Assembly: GCF_004167665.1 (NCBI RefSeq)
Contig: NZ_SEWE01000002.1
Location: forward strand, 1-64,000
Length of the DNA stretch: 64,000 nucleotides
DNA from: Hymenobacter persicinus
GTDB lineage: Bacteria > Bacteroidota > Bacteroidia > Cytophagales > Hymenobacteraceae
Reading direction: 5' to 3'
Made by a program: the position numbers and the translations under genes
The notes under the pieces: model-generated
Databases searched by the model: none
Told to the model about the DNA's origin: nothing
Seen by the model: only the letters and a program-made list of their open reading frames with translations
Part shown: one piece after another, positions 53,065 to 62,947 of the stretch
Layout of the letters: each line of letters begins with the position of its first letter
Position numbering within the stretch: the stretch's first letter is position 1

Positions 53065-53078
53065 CGTACAGAGGAGGC

Positions 53079-53408
53079 ATGAAAATAACTCAACAGTCTA
53101 CCGATAATACCCTTACCCTCGCCCTCGACGGCGAGCTGGACGCTAGCTCCTCCGTGTTGCTCGATACGGAGCTCACCAAGCCGGATGTGCTCAAGTACCA
53201 GAAAGTGCTGATTGACTGCCAGAAGCTGAACTATATCTCGTCGGCAGGCTTGGGCGTGTTCATCTCCCACCTGCAGCAGTTTCAGGACGCGGGCGTGAAG
53301 CTGGTGTTCTTCAACATGCAGGAAAAAGTCCACAACGTGTTCGAGATTCTGGGCCTGGACGCGCTGATGACCATCGTGCCGTCGGCCGTGGAAGCTTCCG
53401 CTATTTAA
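53079..53408 (+). CDS. STAS anti-anti-sigma-type protein
   Basis: A 109-residue single STAS domain. The conserved phosphorylation site is in the loop YISSAGLGV with Ser54/Ser55, and LDGELDASSS near the start is typical. In partner switching the unphosphorylated form binds the kinase encoded next, the phosphorylated form lets it go. It lies 14 bases after the phosphatase gene and 24 bases before the kinase gene, with strong purine-rich ribosome sites (GAGGAGG, GGGAGGGG). Confidence 0.92.
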   Translation: MKITQQSTDNTLTLALDGELDASSSVLLDTELTKPDVLKYQKVLIDCQKLNYISSAGLGVFISHLQQFQDAGVKLVFFNMQEKVHNVFEILGLDALMTIVPSAVEASAI

Positions 53409-53432
53409 ACCGCCGGAGGGTAACGGGAGGGG

Positions 53433-53846
53433 ATGAAAAACGCAATTCGCATCAGTTGTAACCGCAGTAATCTGAAGGTGGTGCGCGACTTTGTCAGCAC
53501 ATACCTGGCGGCGTACAGCCTGTCCGATTTGCACCTCAACCAGATTGTGCTGGCCGTGGACGAAGTGGTGGCCAACCTGATCATTCACGCCAACGGCGAA
53601 GACGAGTCCCAGCACTTGAATCTGCACCTGAGCGTGAAAGACCACGTGTTCGGCATCGAAATCGAGGACGACAGCAAGTCGTCGTACGCGCCTTCCTCCT
53701 ACCGGGAGCCGGATTTGCAGGAGCACATTCGCACCGGCAAAAAGGGCGGCGTGGGCATGACGTTGGTCAACCGCATCATGGACCGGGTGGAATTCACGAC
53801 TTCCGGCAGCCGCAACGTGTGCCGTTTATACAAAAAGATCAGCTGA
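53433..53846 (+). CDS. RsbW-like HATPase serine kinase
   Basis: A 137-residue HATPase of the anti-sigma kinase type. The N box is LAVDEVVANLIIHA (40-53), and the G box with ATP-lid is GKKGGVGMTLVNRIMDRVEF (102-121). It probably phosphorylates the STAS partner and binds a target protein in competition with it. No sigma-B-type factor is encoded nearby, and Bacteroidota generally lack one, so the output partner is unknown. A terminator follows within 30 bases. Confidence 0.9.
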   Translation: MKNAIRISCNRSNLKVVRDFVSTYLAAYSLSDLHLNQIVLAVDEVVANLIIHANGEDESQHLNLHLSVKDHVFGIEIEDDSKSSYAPSSYREPDLQEHIRTGKKGGVGMTLVNRIMDRVEFTTSGSRNVCRLYKKIS

Positions 53847-53867
53847 GGGCGTTAGGCCTTTGCCGGG

Positions 53868-53898
53868 AAAAGCACTTCGGAGTCGGAGTGCTTTTTTT
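53868..53898 (+). terminator. Hairpin terminator of the partner-switching operon
   Basis: Stem AAAAGCACT / AGTGCTTTT with a 10-base loop and a T run. Confidence 0.8.
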
Positions 53899-54025
53899 GT
53901 ATCCAGGCGGTCCGGATAAAGCAGGGGGCAGCCCGAAAAAAATCCGTAAAATTGCGTCAGGCGCCCGTACCCGATTCCTAAGTTGCGGCCCCGACAGTTC
54001 GCTTTAGTAGTTTCTTATTCCCTGT

Positions 54026-56323
54026 ATGCACAAACGCATTCTGTACGCCGGCCCGATTGCCGTTGCATTGCTGGCCGGGTGCCAGACGACCAAACCCCTT
54101 ACCGCTGCCAAACAGCCCGTGGTGGAAACGCTGGGCACGACGGAGGTTCCAGCCTCGGAGTTTGCCTACGTGTACCGCAAAAACAACAGCTCGGCCCCGG
54201 AGTACGGTACCAAAGCCAGCGTCAGCGAGTACCTCGACCTGTACACCAACTTCAAGCTCAAGGTGCTCGAAGCCGAGAAGCGCGGCCTCGATACCACCCG
54301 CGCCTTCAAGCAGGAGCTGGAGGGCTACAAGCAGCAGCTAGCCCAACCCTACCTGACGGAGAAGAGCGTCACCGACCAGCTGGTGCGCGAGGCCTACGAC
54401 CGGATGAGCAAGGAGGTCAACGCCTCCCATATCCTGATCCGCATCACCCCCGACGCCGACCCCAAGGACACGCTGGCCGCCTACCAGAAGGTAATGGCCC
54501 TGCGCCAGCGCGTGACCAGCGGTGAGGACTTCAACAAAGTGGCCAGCGAGGCCTCGGAAGACCCTTCAGCCCGCGAGAATGGCGGCAAGCTGGGTTACTT
54601 CACGGCCATGCAGATGGTGTACCCGTTTGAGTCGGCGGCCTACAAAACCAAGGTCGGTGAGGTGTCGCAGCCGGTGCGTACGCGCTTTGGCTACCACCTG
54701 ATCAAGGTCAACGACATCCGCCAGGCCCAGGGCGAAATCAAGGTGGCCCACCTCATGATCCGGGCCACGCCTGGCATGCCCAAGGCCGATTCGCTGACGG
54801 CCAAGAAGAAGATTGACGAGCTCTACTCCCGCCTTAAGCGCAAGGAAAACTGGGAGAAGCTGGTGGCCCAGTTCTCGGAAGACGCCGGTTCGGCCGCCAA
54901 CGGCGGGGAATTGCCACCCTTCGGCACGGGCCGCATGATTCCGAGCTTCGAGGAAGCCGCTTTCAAGCTCCAGAACCCCGGCGACCTGGCCGCGCCCGTG
55001 CAGACGCCCTACGGCTGGCACATCATCAAGCTGATTGAAAAGCAGTCGGTGCCCAAGTTCGAGGACATGGAGCCCGCCCTGAAAAGCAAGGTGTCCAAGG
55101 ACTCCCGCTCGGAGCTGAACCGCGCCGCCTTCCTCAAGCGCATCCGCACCGAAAACAGCTTCACCGAAAACGCCGCCAGCAAAGAGTACGTGCTGGCCAA
55201 GGCCGACACGGCCCTGGTGCACGGCCGCTTCAAGTACATGGCCCCGGCCGCCACGGCCAAGGCCACCAAAGCCGCTGGCGACAATTCCCCTCTGTTTACC
55301 ATCAAGGGCAAGCCCTACCTGGTAAAGGACTTCCTGACCTATGCCCAGCAGAACCAGCGGGCCCGGCCCGGCGCGGAGCCCCGCTTCACCATGCAACAGC
55401 TCTATGACCAGTACGCCGACCAGCAGCTGACCGACTACGAGAAGGCCAACCTCGAAAATAAGTACGAGGACTACCGCATGCTCGTCAAGGAGTACCGCGA
55501 CGGCATTCTGCTGTTCCAGCTCATGGACGAGAAAGTGTGGTCGAAGGCCATTGAGGATACGGTGGGGCTGCAGAAGTTCTTCACCGAAAACCAAGGCAAG
55601 TACCAGTGGGATTCGCGGGTGCAGGGCACGGTTATCAGCGCGGCCACGCCCGAGCTGCTCGCCAAAGCCCAGCAGCAGCTCAAAGGCGGCCGCTACCCCG
55701 TGAAGGCCGGCGTACCCGCTACCGTGGCTTTCCGCCCCGGCACGGCCGACATTCTGAAGGGAGCCTGGAGCGGCCTCGACCGGCTGGCCAGCCAGATGCA
55801 GGGGGATTCGTCGCTGCAACTGGTGGTGACGGGCCGCGCCAAGAAAGGCGAAAGCGCCGCCCTGGCGAAGAAGCGCGCTAACAATGTGGTGACTTACCTG
55901 AAAAGCAAGGGCGCCCCCGCGAGCCGCGTGCGGGCCGCGGCCAACACCCTGACCGCCGCCGATGGCTCGGCCCAACTGGCCATGACCGGCACCAACACGG
56001 CCGCGCTGGAGGAAATGCTCAACGAGCAGAACCCGCTGGCCGTGCAGGTAATGCAGCGCAGCTTCCAGAAAGGCGACAACAAGGTGGTTGACGAGCTGAT
56101 GGGCCGCGGCCCCGGCTCCTACAACGTGCAGAAAGACGGCCGCTACTACGCCGTTACCATCGATAAGGTGCTGCCCGCCGGCCCCAAAACGCTGGCCGAA
56201 GCCCGCGGCCAGGCCACGTCCGACTACCAGAACTACCTGGAGAAGCAGTGGATTACCCAGCTCCGCGACATGTACCCGGTGAAGGTGAATCAGGCCGAAG
56301 TCGACAAGCTGGTTACCAAGTAG
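54026..56323 (+). CDS. Lipoprotein with two parvulin domains and OmpA-like segment
   Basis: A 765-residue envelope isomerase. Lipobox VALLAGC (Cys19). Parvulin domain 1 spans about 131-233 (ASHILIRITPDADP, ASEDPSARENGGKLGYF, FGYHLIKV); domain 2 about 238-345 (AHLMIRATPG, FSEDAGSAANGGELPPFGTG, YGWHIIKLIE). A long helical region follows. At about 566-640 there is an OmpA-like stretch (AFRPGTADILKGAWSGLDRL, then KKRANNVVTYLKSKGAPASR). The acidic peptidoglycan-binding residue of OmpA is not visible. It probably helps fold outer-membrane proteins; the OmpA-like part could bind the wall. Confidence 0.88.
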   Translation: MHKRILYAGPIAVALLAGCQTTKPLTAAKQPVVETLGTTEVPASEFAYVYRKNNSSAPEYGTKASVSEYLDLYTNFKLKVLEAEKRGLDTTRAFKQELEGYKQQLAQPYLTEKSVTDQLVREAYDRMSKEVNASHILIRITPDADPKDTLAAYQKVMALRQRVTSGEDFNKVASEASEDPSARENGGKLGYFTAMQMVYPFESAAYKTKVGEVSQPVRTRFGYHLIKVNDIRQAQGEIKVAHLMIRATPGMPKADSLTAKKKIDELYSRLKRKENWEKLVAQFSEDAGSAANGGELPPFGTGRMIPSFEEAAFKLQNPGDLAAPVQTPYGWHIIKLIEKQSVPKFEDMEPALKSKVSKDSRSELNRAAFLKRIRTENSFTENAASKEYVLAKADTALVHGRFKYMAPAATAKATKAAGDNSPLFTIKGKPYLVKDFLTYAQQNQRARPGAEPRFTMQQLYDQYADQQLTDYEKANLENKYEDYRMLVKEYRDGILLFQLMDEKVWSKAIEDTVGLQKFFTENQGKYQWDSRVQGTVISAATPELLAKAQQQLKGGRYPVKAGVPATVAFRPGTADILKGAWSGLDRLASQMQGDSSLQLVVTGRAKKGESAALAKKRANNVVTYLKSKGAPASRVRAAANTLTAADGSAQLAMTGTNTAALEEMLNEQNPLAVQVMQRSFQKGDNKVVDELMGRGPGSYNVQKDGRYYAVTIDKVLPAGPKTLAEARGQATSDYQNYLEKQWITQLRDMYPVKVNQAEVDKLVTK

Positions 56324-56343
56324 CCCCACGCGCACTAGCAGTG

Positions 56344-56372
56344 AAAAGCCCCGGCATTGGTCGGGGCTTTTC
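56344..56372 (+). terminator. Hairpin terminator between the two isomerase genes
   Basis: Perfect 10-base arms AAAAGCCCCG / CGGGGCTTTT with an 8-base loop. It suggests that the two isomerases have separate transcripts. Confidence 0.85.
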
Positions 56373-56565
56373 TTTTAGGCGCCCGGCCATGCAACGCGCC
56401 CGGGCCGGAGCGGCTCTATGCTGAAGTCGGCCGGGCTTGCCAATAACTAGTGGTTTTTGCCGGAGAAAGGATTTATGTTGAAATTTACGGGCGGCTTTGC
56501 GCGTTTCATAAGCCGACCGGTCCGGGCTGCTGCTCAGCACTCCGGACGTTACTCTTCTCGATTCC

Positions 56566-57954
56566 ATGATTCAATTCGTTCGTTTGTCGGCCCGCGTAGC
56601 GCTGCTGGCCATGGTGCTGCTGGCCGGTACCGTTAGTTCCAGCCAGGCCCAGCTTGGCGTAGGCCGCCCGGTGGGCCGCACCGTGGTGGACGCCATCATT
56701 GTCAAGGTGGACAACCAGATTGTGCTTAGCTCTGACCTGGAGGCCATTTATGCCCAGCAGTTGGCCCAGGCCGAAGGCAAGCCCCTGCCCCCCGACCTGC
56801 GCTGCCGCATCCTGCAGAGCATCGTGCTCAACAAGCTGATGCTGGCCAAAGCCGAAACCGACTCCGTGGTGGTGGAGGATGCCCAGGTGAAAAGCGAACT
56901 GGACCGCCGCATGGCTTACTTCGTGCAGCAGATTGGCTCGGAGAAAAAGCTGGAGGAGTACTATAACAAGCCCATCAAGCAGCTCAAGGACGACCTGCGG
57001 CCCCAGGTGAAAGAGCAGCTGGTCCAGCAAAAAATGCAGGAAACCATTGCCGGCAAAGTCACCGTGACGCCCCGGGAGGTACGCCAGTTTTTCAGCCGCA
57101 TGCCCAAGGACAGCCTGCCCTATTACTCCACGGAAGTGGAAGTGGGCCAGATCATCAAGCTGGCGCAGGTGAACCCCAAGGCCAAGCAGGAAACCATTAC
57201 CAAGCTCAACGATATCCGGGCCCGCATTCAGGCCGGCGAAGATTTCGCCACCCTGGCCAAGCAGTACTCCGAAGACCCCGGCTCGGCCGCGGAAGGCGGC
57301 TACCTGGGCTTCTTCAAGCGCAAGGAGCTCGTGCCCCAGTACGAAGCCGCAGCCCTGAAGCTGGAGCCCGGCCAGATGTCGCCGGTGGTAGAGTCGCAGT
57401 TCGGCTTTCACCTGATTCAGCTTATTGAGCGCAAGGGCGACTCCTACAGCACCCGCCACATTCTGCTCAAGGCCGCAACCGGCAACAACGACGTCAACGA
57501 GGCGGCCAACCAGCTGGCCAAGCTGCGCACCCGCATTCTGGCCGACAGCATCAGCTTCGCCAAGGCCGCCAAGGAACAGTCGGACGACAAGCTCACCAGC
57601 GGCAACGGCGGCCTGATTGCCAACCGCCAGGACAACAGCACCTACCTGCCCCTGGACAAGATTGACCCGGCCATTTTCTTCACCATCGATACCATGAAGG
57701 TGGGCCATATCACCCCGCCCCTGCCCTACCGCACCGACGACGGCAAGGACGCCATGCGCATCATCTGGCTGAAGTCGAACACCCCGCCCCACCAGGCCAA
57801 CCTCAAGGACGACTACCAGAAAATAGCCCAGGCCGCCCTGAACGAGAAGAAAAACAAGGCGCTGGACGAGTGGTTTCTCAAGAACCGCGGCAGCGTGTAT
57901 ATCGAAGTCGACCCCAAGTACGCCGACTGCAAGCTGCTGGACCAGGTTAACTAA
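56566..57954 (+). CDS. SurA-like periplasmic isomerase/chaperone
   Basis: A 462-residue secreted protein. The signal peptide covers 1-29 (ending SSQAQ). The N-terminal chaperone part begins VVDAIIVKVDNQIVLSSDLE, typical of SurA, with helices containing ILQSIVLNKLMLAKAE. Parvulin domain 1 is about 191-286 (YSEDPGSAAEGGYLGFFKRK, FGFHLIQLIE), domain 2 about 295-400 (STRHILLKA, less canonical active site). In other bacteria SurA guards barrel proteins on their way to BAM, and this Bacteroidota homologue likely does the same. Confidence 0.9.
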   Translation: MIQFVRLSARVALLAMVLLAGTVSSSQAQLGVGRPVGRTVVDAIIVKVDNQIVLSSDLEAIYAQQLAQAEGKPLPPDLRCRILQSIVLNKLMLAKAETDSVVVEDAQVKSELDRRMAYFVQQIGSEKKLEEYYNKPIKQLKDDLRPQVKEQLVQQKMQETIAGKVTVTPREVRQFFSRMPKDSLPYYSTEVEVGQIIKLAQVNPKAKQETITKLNDIRARIQAGEDFATLAKQYSEDPGSAAEGGYLGFFKRKELVPQYEAAALKLEPGQMSPVVESQFGFHLIQLIERKGDSYSTRHILLKAATGNNDVNEAANQLAKLRTRILADSISFAKAAKEQSDDKLTSGNGGLIANRQDNSTYLPLDKIDPAIFFTIDTMKVGHITPPLPYRTDDGKDAMRIIWLKSNTPPHQANLKDDYQKIAQAALNEKKNKALDEWFLKNRGSVYIEVDPKYADCKLLDQVN

Positions 57955-57955
57955 A

Positions 57956-58070
57956 GGTGACGTTGTGAAATGGTGAAGTTGTGCTGGCCGGTTCTGCGTA
58001 TGCAACCGACACGGCAGATTTACGACAACTGACCATCCAACTCCCAATTTCACCACTTCACTATTTCACC
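57956..58070. repeat. Imperfect inverted repeat with GTGAA units
   Basis: The 5' arm (57956-57983) reads GGTGACGTTGTGAAATGGTG and continues with AAGTTG. The 3' arm (58037-58070) read as complement is GGTGAAATAGTGAAGTGGTG and continues with AAATTG. The arms match at most positions and are separated by about 53 bases. Each arm is itself built from short GTGAA units. The element fills the gap between the SurA-like gene and moxR and could form a long hairpin. Confidence 0.65.
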
Positions 58071-58075
58071 GTTAG

Positions 58076-59041
<966 letters not shown>

Positions 59042-59108
59042 GTGGTAGGGCCCGGCCCCTGCTCCGGTTAGCCGAAGCCCAACAACCTACGTCCCTAAGC
59101 CCTAACCA

Positions 59109-59552
59109 ATGGAAGCCCAGTCTTATTATCAGCAATTTGAGCGCAACGTCGATATGATTCTCGACGCGGTGCGCGTCGGTCTGGATCTGCGGACCACTTC
59201 CCTGCTGACCTCCCTGCCCCTGGAAGTGTACGTGCTCTGCGAAGTGCTCAACCAGGGCGGCGGGCAGTACCGCCTCACTACCGAGGGCCTCGACCGGCTG
59301 GCCGAGTTCAAGCAGCAGTATTTGCAGCACGAGTCGGAAACGGAAGCCATCATGCGCCGCATCCTCGACGACAAGCGCGCCACGATGCGCACCCCGGAAG
59401 GCCGCGTGCTGACCAAGGAAATGCTGATTCGCCGCCTGGAGTTTTTCAACGAAACGGCGCGGCAGGTAAACGTGATGCGCACCCAGCAGGCCCTGGGTAG
59501 CCCCATGCAGTACCAGCACCCTCATTTCACGAGCCTAGTCATCAACAAATAA
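59109..59552 (+). CDS. Unknown 147-residue protein
   Basis: A soluble, helix-rich protein that I cannot assign. It has an N-terminal stretch AQSYYQQFERNVDMILDAVR, a middle LPLEVYVLCEVLNQGGG, and a basic, glutamate-rich tail. It follows moxR after 67 bases on the same strand and precedes a terminator, so it may share the moxR transcript. Codon use and the ATG at 59109 look normal. Confidence 0.7.
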   Translation: MEAQSYYQQFERNVDMILDAVRVGLDLRTTSLLTSLPLEVYVLCEVLNQGGGQYRLTTEGLDRLAEFKQQYLQHESETEAIMRRILDDKRATMRTPEGRVLTKEMLIRRLEFFNETARQVNVMRTQQALGSPMQYQHPHFTSLVINK

Positions 59553-59573
59553 CTTCCGGCCCCCAGCCGGCCC

Positions 59574-59605
59574 AAAAGCGCCTCCCAACCCGGGGGCGCT
59601 TTTTT
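59574..59605 (+). terminator. Hairpin terminator after the moxR unit
   Basis: AAAAGCGCC and GGCGCTTTTTT arms with a 12-base loop. Confidence 0.85.
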
Positions 59606-59679
59606 GTTGGGCGTCCGGCGCCCACCCAGCTGCCAGCTTCGCCCGTACACAGGCGGGCCTGGCTTCTTTGCTGCTGCCC

Positions 59680-60255
59680 ATGAATGCTACTCTGCCCGTC
59701 GTTCTCTCCCTGGCGCCAATTTCAACGGCCCGCCTGCTACTGCGCCCCTACGAGCCCACCGACGAAGCCGACTTTTTCGCCGTAATCGACGCCAACCGGG
59801 CTTACCTGAGGCCGGCCTTTCCCACCCGGGTTTCGTCGGTGCAAACCCTGGCCGATGCGCGCCGGGTGCTGGCCACCTTCCGGCAGGACTGGCGCACGGG
59901 CCGCCTCTACGTCTTTGGCATCTGGCACCACCTCACCCAGGCCTACCTCGGCGACATCAGCCTGAAGCCCACCTGGAGCGCCGCCGTCACGGCCGAAATC
60001 GGGTATTACCTGGCTCCCGAAGCCCAGGGTCAGGGCTACGCCAAGGAAGCCCTGGCCGCCGCCGTGCACTTCGGCTTTCACTCCGCCCTGCGCGCCGCCC
60101 GCCTCGACCTCCGCTGCCGCGCCGACAACCCCCGCAGCTGCGCCGTGGCCGAGCACGTGGGCTTCCGCCGCCTGCCCGTCCGGCCCCGCCTCTGGCCCTT
60201 GCGCAGCGCCGCGGCGCCCGAAATTCTGCACTACGCCCTGTATCCGGCAGCCTAA
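59680..60255 (+). CDS. RimJ/RimL-type GNAT acetyltransferase
   Basis: A 191-residue acetyltransferase. The N-terminus ISTARLLLRPYEPTDEADFF is typical of the RimJ/RimL group. GYYLAPEAQGQGYAKEALAA holds the acetyl-CoA-binding Q/RxxGxA motif, and RLDLRCRADNPRSCAVAEHV the following helix with Asn. These enzymes acetylate protein N-termini (ribosomal) or small amines; the target is unknown. The ATG at 59680 was chosen; a TTG four codons upstream also reads in frame. Confidence 0.88.
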   Translation: MNATLPVVLSLAPISTARLLLRPYEPTDEADFFAVIDANRAYLRPAFPTRVSSVQTLADARRVLATFRQDWRTGRLYVFGIWHHLTQAYLGDISLKPTWSAAVTAEIGYYLAPEAQGQGYAKEALAAAVHFGFHSALRAARLDLRCRADNPRSCAVAEHVGFRRLPVRPRLWPLRSAAAPEILHYALYPAA

Positions 60256-60274
60256 GCATAGGCCAACCTCGGCC

Positions 60275-61447
60275 CTATTCCACGTCCCCCCCGCGAATTG
60301 TTTTCAGCAGGAAGCTCTGGTTGAAGTTGAAGTAGAGCGCCATCGAGAAGTCGAACAGGCCGTGGTTGAGGTCGTAGAGCGGCTCGAGCCGGGTGGTGAT
60401 GATCAGCCCACCCGGCAGGTGGTAATCTTTCAAAAACCGCACGATGAGCAGCTGCCGGTTCTTTTCGGTGTAGTTCGGGTCGCTGACGGTGCTGGAAATG
60501 GAGCGGTAGAGCCGGCCGCCCAGCGGGGAGATGTAGCCGTTGCCCCGCCAGTAGGCCACCTGCACGTTCGACAGCTTGGTATCGACGCCGGCGTTCAGGT
60601 AGAGCCCGCTGCCCCGGCGGAATGCCAGCACGTCGGTGAAGGAGTAGTCGTCGAAGTACGTGACGTAGCCATCGAAGTGCACCGCGTGGAAAAACTCCGT
60701 GGCTAGGGGCCGGCGCACCCGCACCCCGCTCGCCACGTTGAAGAGCGTCTGCAAGGGCTTGTCGATGGTGTCAATCTGCCCGCCGCGGTGGGTGGCCGTA
60801 AACTGCACCGGGATGCGCAACGACCAGCCGGTAGAGTCGCCGAGCACGGCCGCTTCGGCCGACAAGCCCCCCGCCACCTCTTCCTGAAAATTGCTGAACC
60901 GGTACTGCTGCCGTTGCCAGTCGATCCAGGCGTCCAGGTTCAGGCGGGGCTTGCGCATTTTGTACTGCAGGCCCTCCTCCAGCCGGTTGGTCATCACCCG
61001 CTCAAAGTCGAATAGGGGCTCGATGTAGCCGTGCTGCAGGTTGCCCTCGATGTTGCCGAACAGCAGGCTGTGGGGTCCGTTCTGGTACTTCACCGTCAGT
61101 AGAGGCCGCACTTGGCGCAGGCGCGGGGTGCCGTAGTCTTTCCACAGAAACACGCCCGCCTCCACCCGCAGGTTAGCCGTCGGGAAATACACGAGCCGGG
61201 GCAGCAGGTGGGCACCGAAGTACGTACGGCCCTCGTCGATCTTGTTGAAATACTCGTTGTCCTTGTTGAAGAGGAAAGCTTGTACGTCGAGGCGCAGCTG
61301 CCGCTCGTACTGCGGCCCCACCGGCAGGGGGCGGCCAAAAGCGGAGTTGTCGAGTTGGGCCCAGGCCTGCTGCTGGCCGCCGCTGACTGCTAACAGCACC
61401 AGAATCAGCCAGTAGCACCGGCCCTGCTTTGACAAAAATTTTAGCAT
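60275..61447 (-). CDS. Outer-membrane protein, unknown
   Basis: A 390-residue exported protein with a signal peptide (1-30, ending QQQAWAQ). The mature part is a long run of amphipathic strands (YERQLRLDVQAFLFNKDNEY, GAHLLPRLVYFPTANLRVEA, LRIPVQFTATHRGGQID) and ends in FNFNQSFLLKTIRGGDVE, where the tail is charged rather than aromatic. It looks like a barrel of 14 or more strands. I cannot name its cargo. It is a single gene facing the GNAT gene. Confidence 0.75.
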   Translation of the reverse strand: MLKFLSKQGRCYWLILVLLAVSGGQQQAWAQLDNSAFGRPLPVGPQYERQLRLDVQAFLFNKDNEYFNKIDEGRTYFGAHLLPRLVYFPTANLRVEAGVFLWKDYGTPRLRQVRPLLTVKYQNGPHSLLFGNIEGNLQHGYIEPLFDFERVMTNRLEEGLQYKMRKPRLNLDAWIDWQRQQYRFSNFQEEVAGGLSAEAAVLGDSTGWSLRIPVQFTATHRGGQIDTIDKPLQTLFNVASGVRVRRPLATEFFHAVHFDGYVTYFDDYSFTDVLAFRRGSGLYLNAGVDTKLSNVQVAYWRGNGYISPLGGRLYRSISSTVSDPNYTEKNRQLLIVRFLKDYHLPGGLIITTRLEPLYDLNHGLFDFSMALYFNFNQSFLLKTIRGGDVE

Positions 61448-61636
61448 TACTCTATACTCCGAAATTCAGCAAATTTTTTTAGCATTGTGGGCACAAAATA
61501 TAGCCGGGGTATGTTACCCATTGCCGACCAGAAACAGCCTTCTTCGCCCTGCGTAAAAGGCCAGTTAATGGTAGGTTAGGCGGCCAAAAACGCCTACATT
61601 CACCAAACCTAAGCATTTATCCTCAACCCTCTTCTA

Positions 61637-62728
61637 ATGGCTGCTACCACAGACAAAGCCGAGAAAACTCCCGCAAACCCACAGGCCGAAAAGCTGAAAG
61701 CCCTTCAGCTCACGATGGATAAGCTCGACAAGGCTTATGGCAAAGGCACCGTCATGAAGCTGAGCGACAACAAAGTGGTCGACATTCCGGCCATCAGCAC
61801 CGGTTCGCTGGGCCTGGATATTGCCCTGGGCATTGGCGGCCTGCCCCGCGGCCGGGTGGTCGAAATCTACGGCCCGGAATCGAGCGGTAAAACCACGCTC
61901 ACGATGCACTGCATTGCCGAGGCCCAGAAGAAAGGCGGCATTGCTGCTTTCATCGACGCCGAGCACGCTTTCGACAAATCCTATGCCGAGAAGCTCGGCA
62001 TCGACACCACCAACCTGCTCATTGCCCAGCCCGACAATGGCGAGCAGGCCCTGGAAATAGCCGACCACCTGATTTCGTCGGGTGCCATCGACATCATCGT
62101 TATTGACTCCGTGGCCGCCCTGGTGCCGAAAGGCGAACTGGAAGGCGACATGGGTGACTCCAAGATGGGTCTGCAGGCCCGTTTGATGAGCCAGGCCCTG
62201 CGTAAGCTCACCGGTACCATCAACAAGACCGGCTGCTGCTGCATCTTTATCAACCAGCTGCGCGAGAAAATCGGCGTGATGTTCGGCAACCCCGAAACCA
62301 CGACCGGCGGTAACGCCCTGAAGTTCTACGCTTCGGTTCGCCTCGACATCCGCCGTATCGGCCAGATCAAGGAGGACAAGGACAACGTGACCGGCAACCG
62401 CACCAAGGTGAAGGTGGTCAAAAACAAGGTGGCGCCGCCGTTCAAGGTGATTGAGTTCGACATCATCTATGGTGAGGGCATCAGCAAAGTGGGCGAAATC
62501 CTCGACCTAGGCGTCGACATGGGCATCATTGCCAAGTCGGGCTCCTGGTTCTCCTACAACGGCGACCGGCTCGGTCAGGGCCGCGAGGGCGTCAAGCAGA
62601 TTCTGCTCGACAACCCCGAGTTGGCCGACAAGATTGAGCAGCAAATTCGTCAGATGGTAAAGGGTGAGCCTGAGGCGGCCCTGGCGGCCATCCCCACCGA
62701 CGAATCCGTTGACGAGGACGACGAATAG
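61637..62728 (+). CDS. recA: Recombinase RecA
   Basis: A 363-residue recombinase for strand exchange and for SOS induction. Walker A is GPESSGKTT (79-87), and the family-typical [34 protein letters not shown] and QALRKLTGT are intact, as is the [20 protein letters not shown] loop 2 region. The C-terminal tail is acidic (DESVDEDDE), as is normal. I see no recX next to it and no obvious LexA box in the upstream 190 bases. Confidence 0.98.
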   Translation: MAATTDKAEKTPANPQAEKLKALQLTMDKLDKAYGKGTVMKLSDNKVVDIPAISTGSLGLDIALGIGGLPRGRVVEIYGPESSGKTTLTMHCIAEAQKKGGIAAFIDAEHAFDKSYAEKLGIDTTNLLIAQPDNGEQALEIADHLISSGAIDIIVIDSVAALVPKGELEGDMGDSKMGLQARLMSQALRKLTGTINKTGCCCIFINQLREKIGVMFGNPETTTGGNALKFYASVRLDIRRIGQIKEDKDNVTGNRTKVKVVKNKVAPPFKVIEFDIIYGEGISKVGEILDLGVDMGIIAKSGSWFSYNGDRLGQGREGVKQILLDNPELADKIEQQIRQMVKGEPEAALAAIPTDESVDEDDE

Positions 62729-62750
62729 TAGAATTTCGTTTTCGCTATTT

Positions 62751-62788
62751 AAAAAAAGCCTTCCCGGGAAACCGGGAAGGCTTTTTTT
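62751..62788 (+). terminator. Hairpin terminator after recA
   Basis: AAGCCTTCCCGG and CCGGGAAGGCTT arms with a short loop, flanked by seven A and seven T. Confidence 0.9.
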
Positions 62789-62887
62789 GTCGTTAGTGAT
62801 GGCCCGCTGAAAATCTGACCGTCAACCCCCTGAACGGGATTTGCGTTCCTTTTGCTGAGGTACGGTGCAAGTTTGCGGGGTTACTAA

Positions 62888-62895
62888 TATCTTTG
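62888..62895 (+). promoter_or_regulatory. Candidate -7 element, DUF3108 gene
   Basis: TATCTTTG matches TAnnTTTG, about 50 bases before the ATG at 62948. Confidence 0.4.
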
Positions 62896-62947
62896 CTGGC
62901 ACCCCGTTTGAATGAGCACCGGCCAGATCCAATTTTGCCAATTCCTT

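Noticed and set aside
54566..56335. A 589-residue minus-strand open frame opposite the parvulin lipoprotein
   Set aside because: Antisense shadow without motifs; the plus-strand gene has clear catalytic domains.
56506..58056. A 516-residue minus-strand open frame opposite the SurA-like gene
   Set aside because: Antisense shadow; part of it translates the GTGAA inverted repeat, and no domain is seen.
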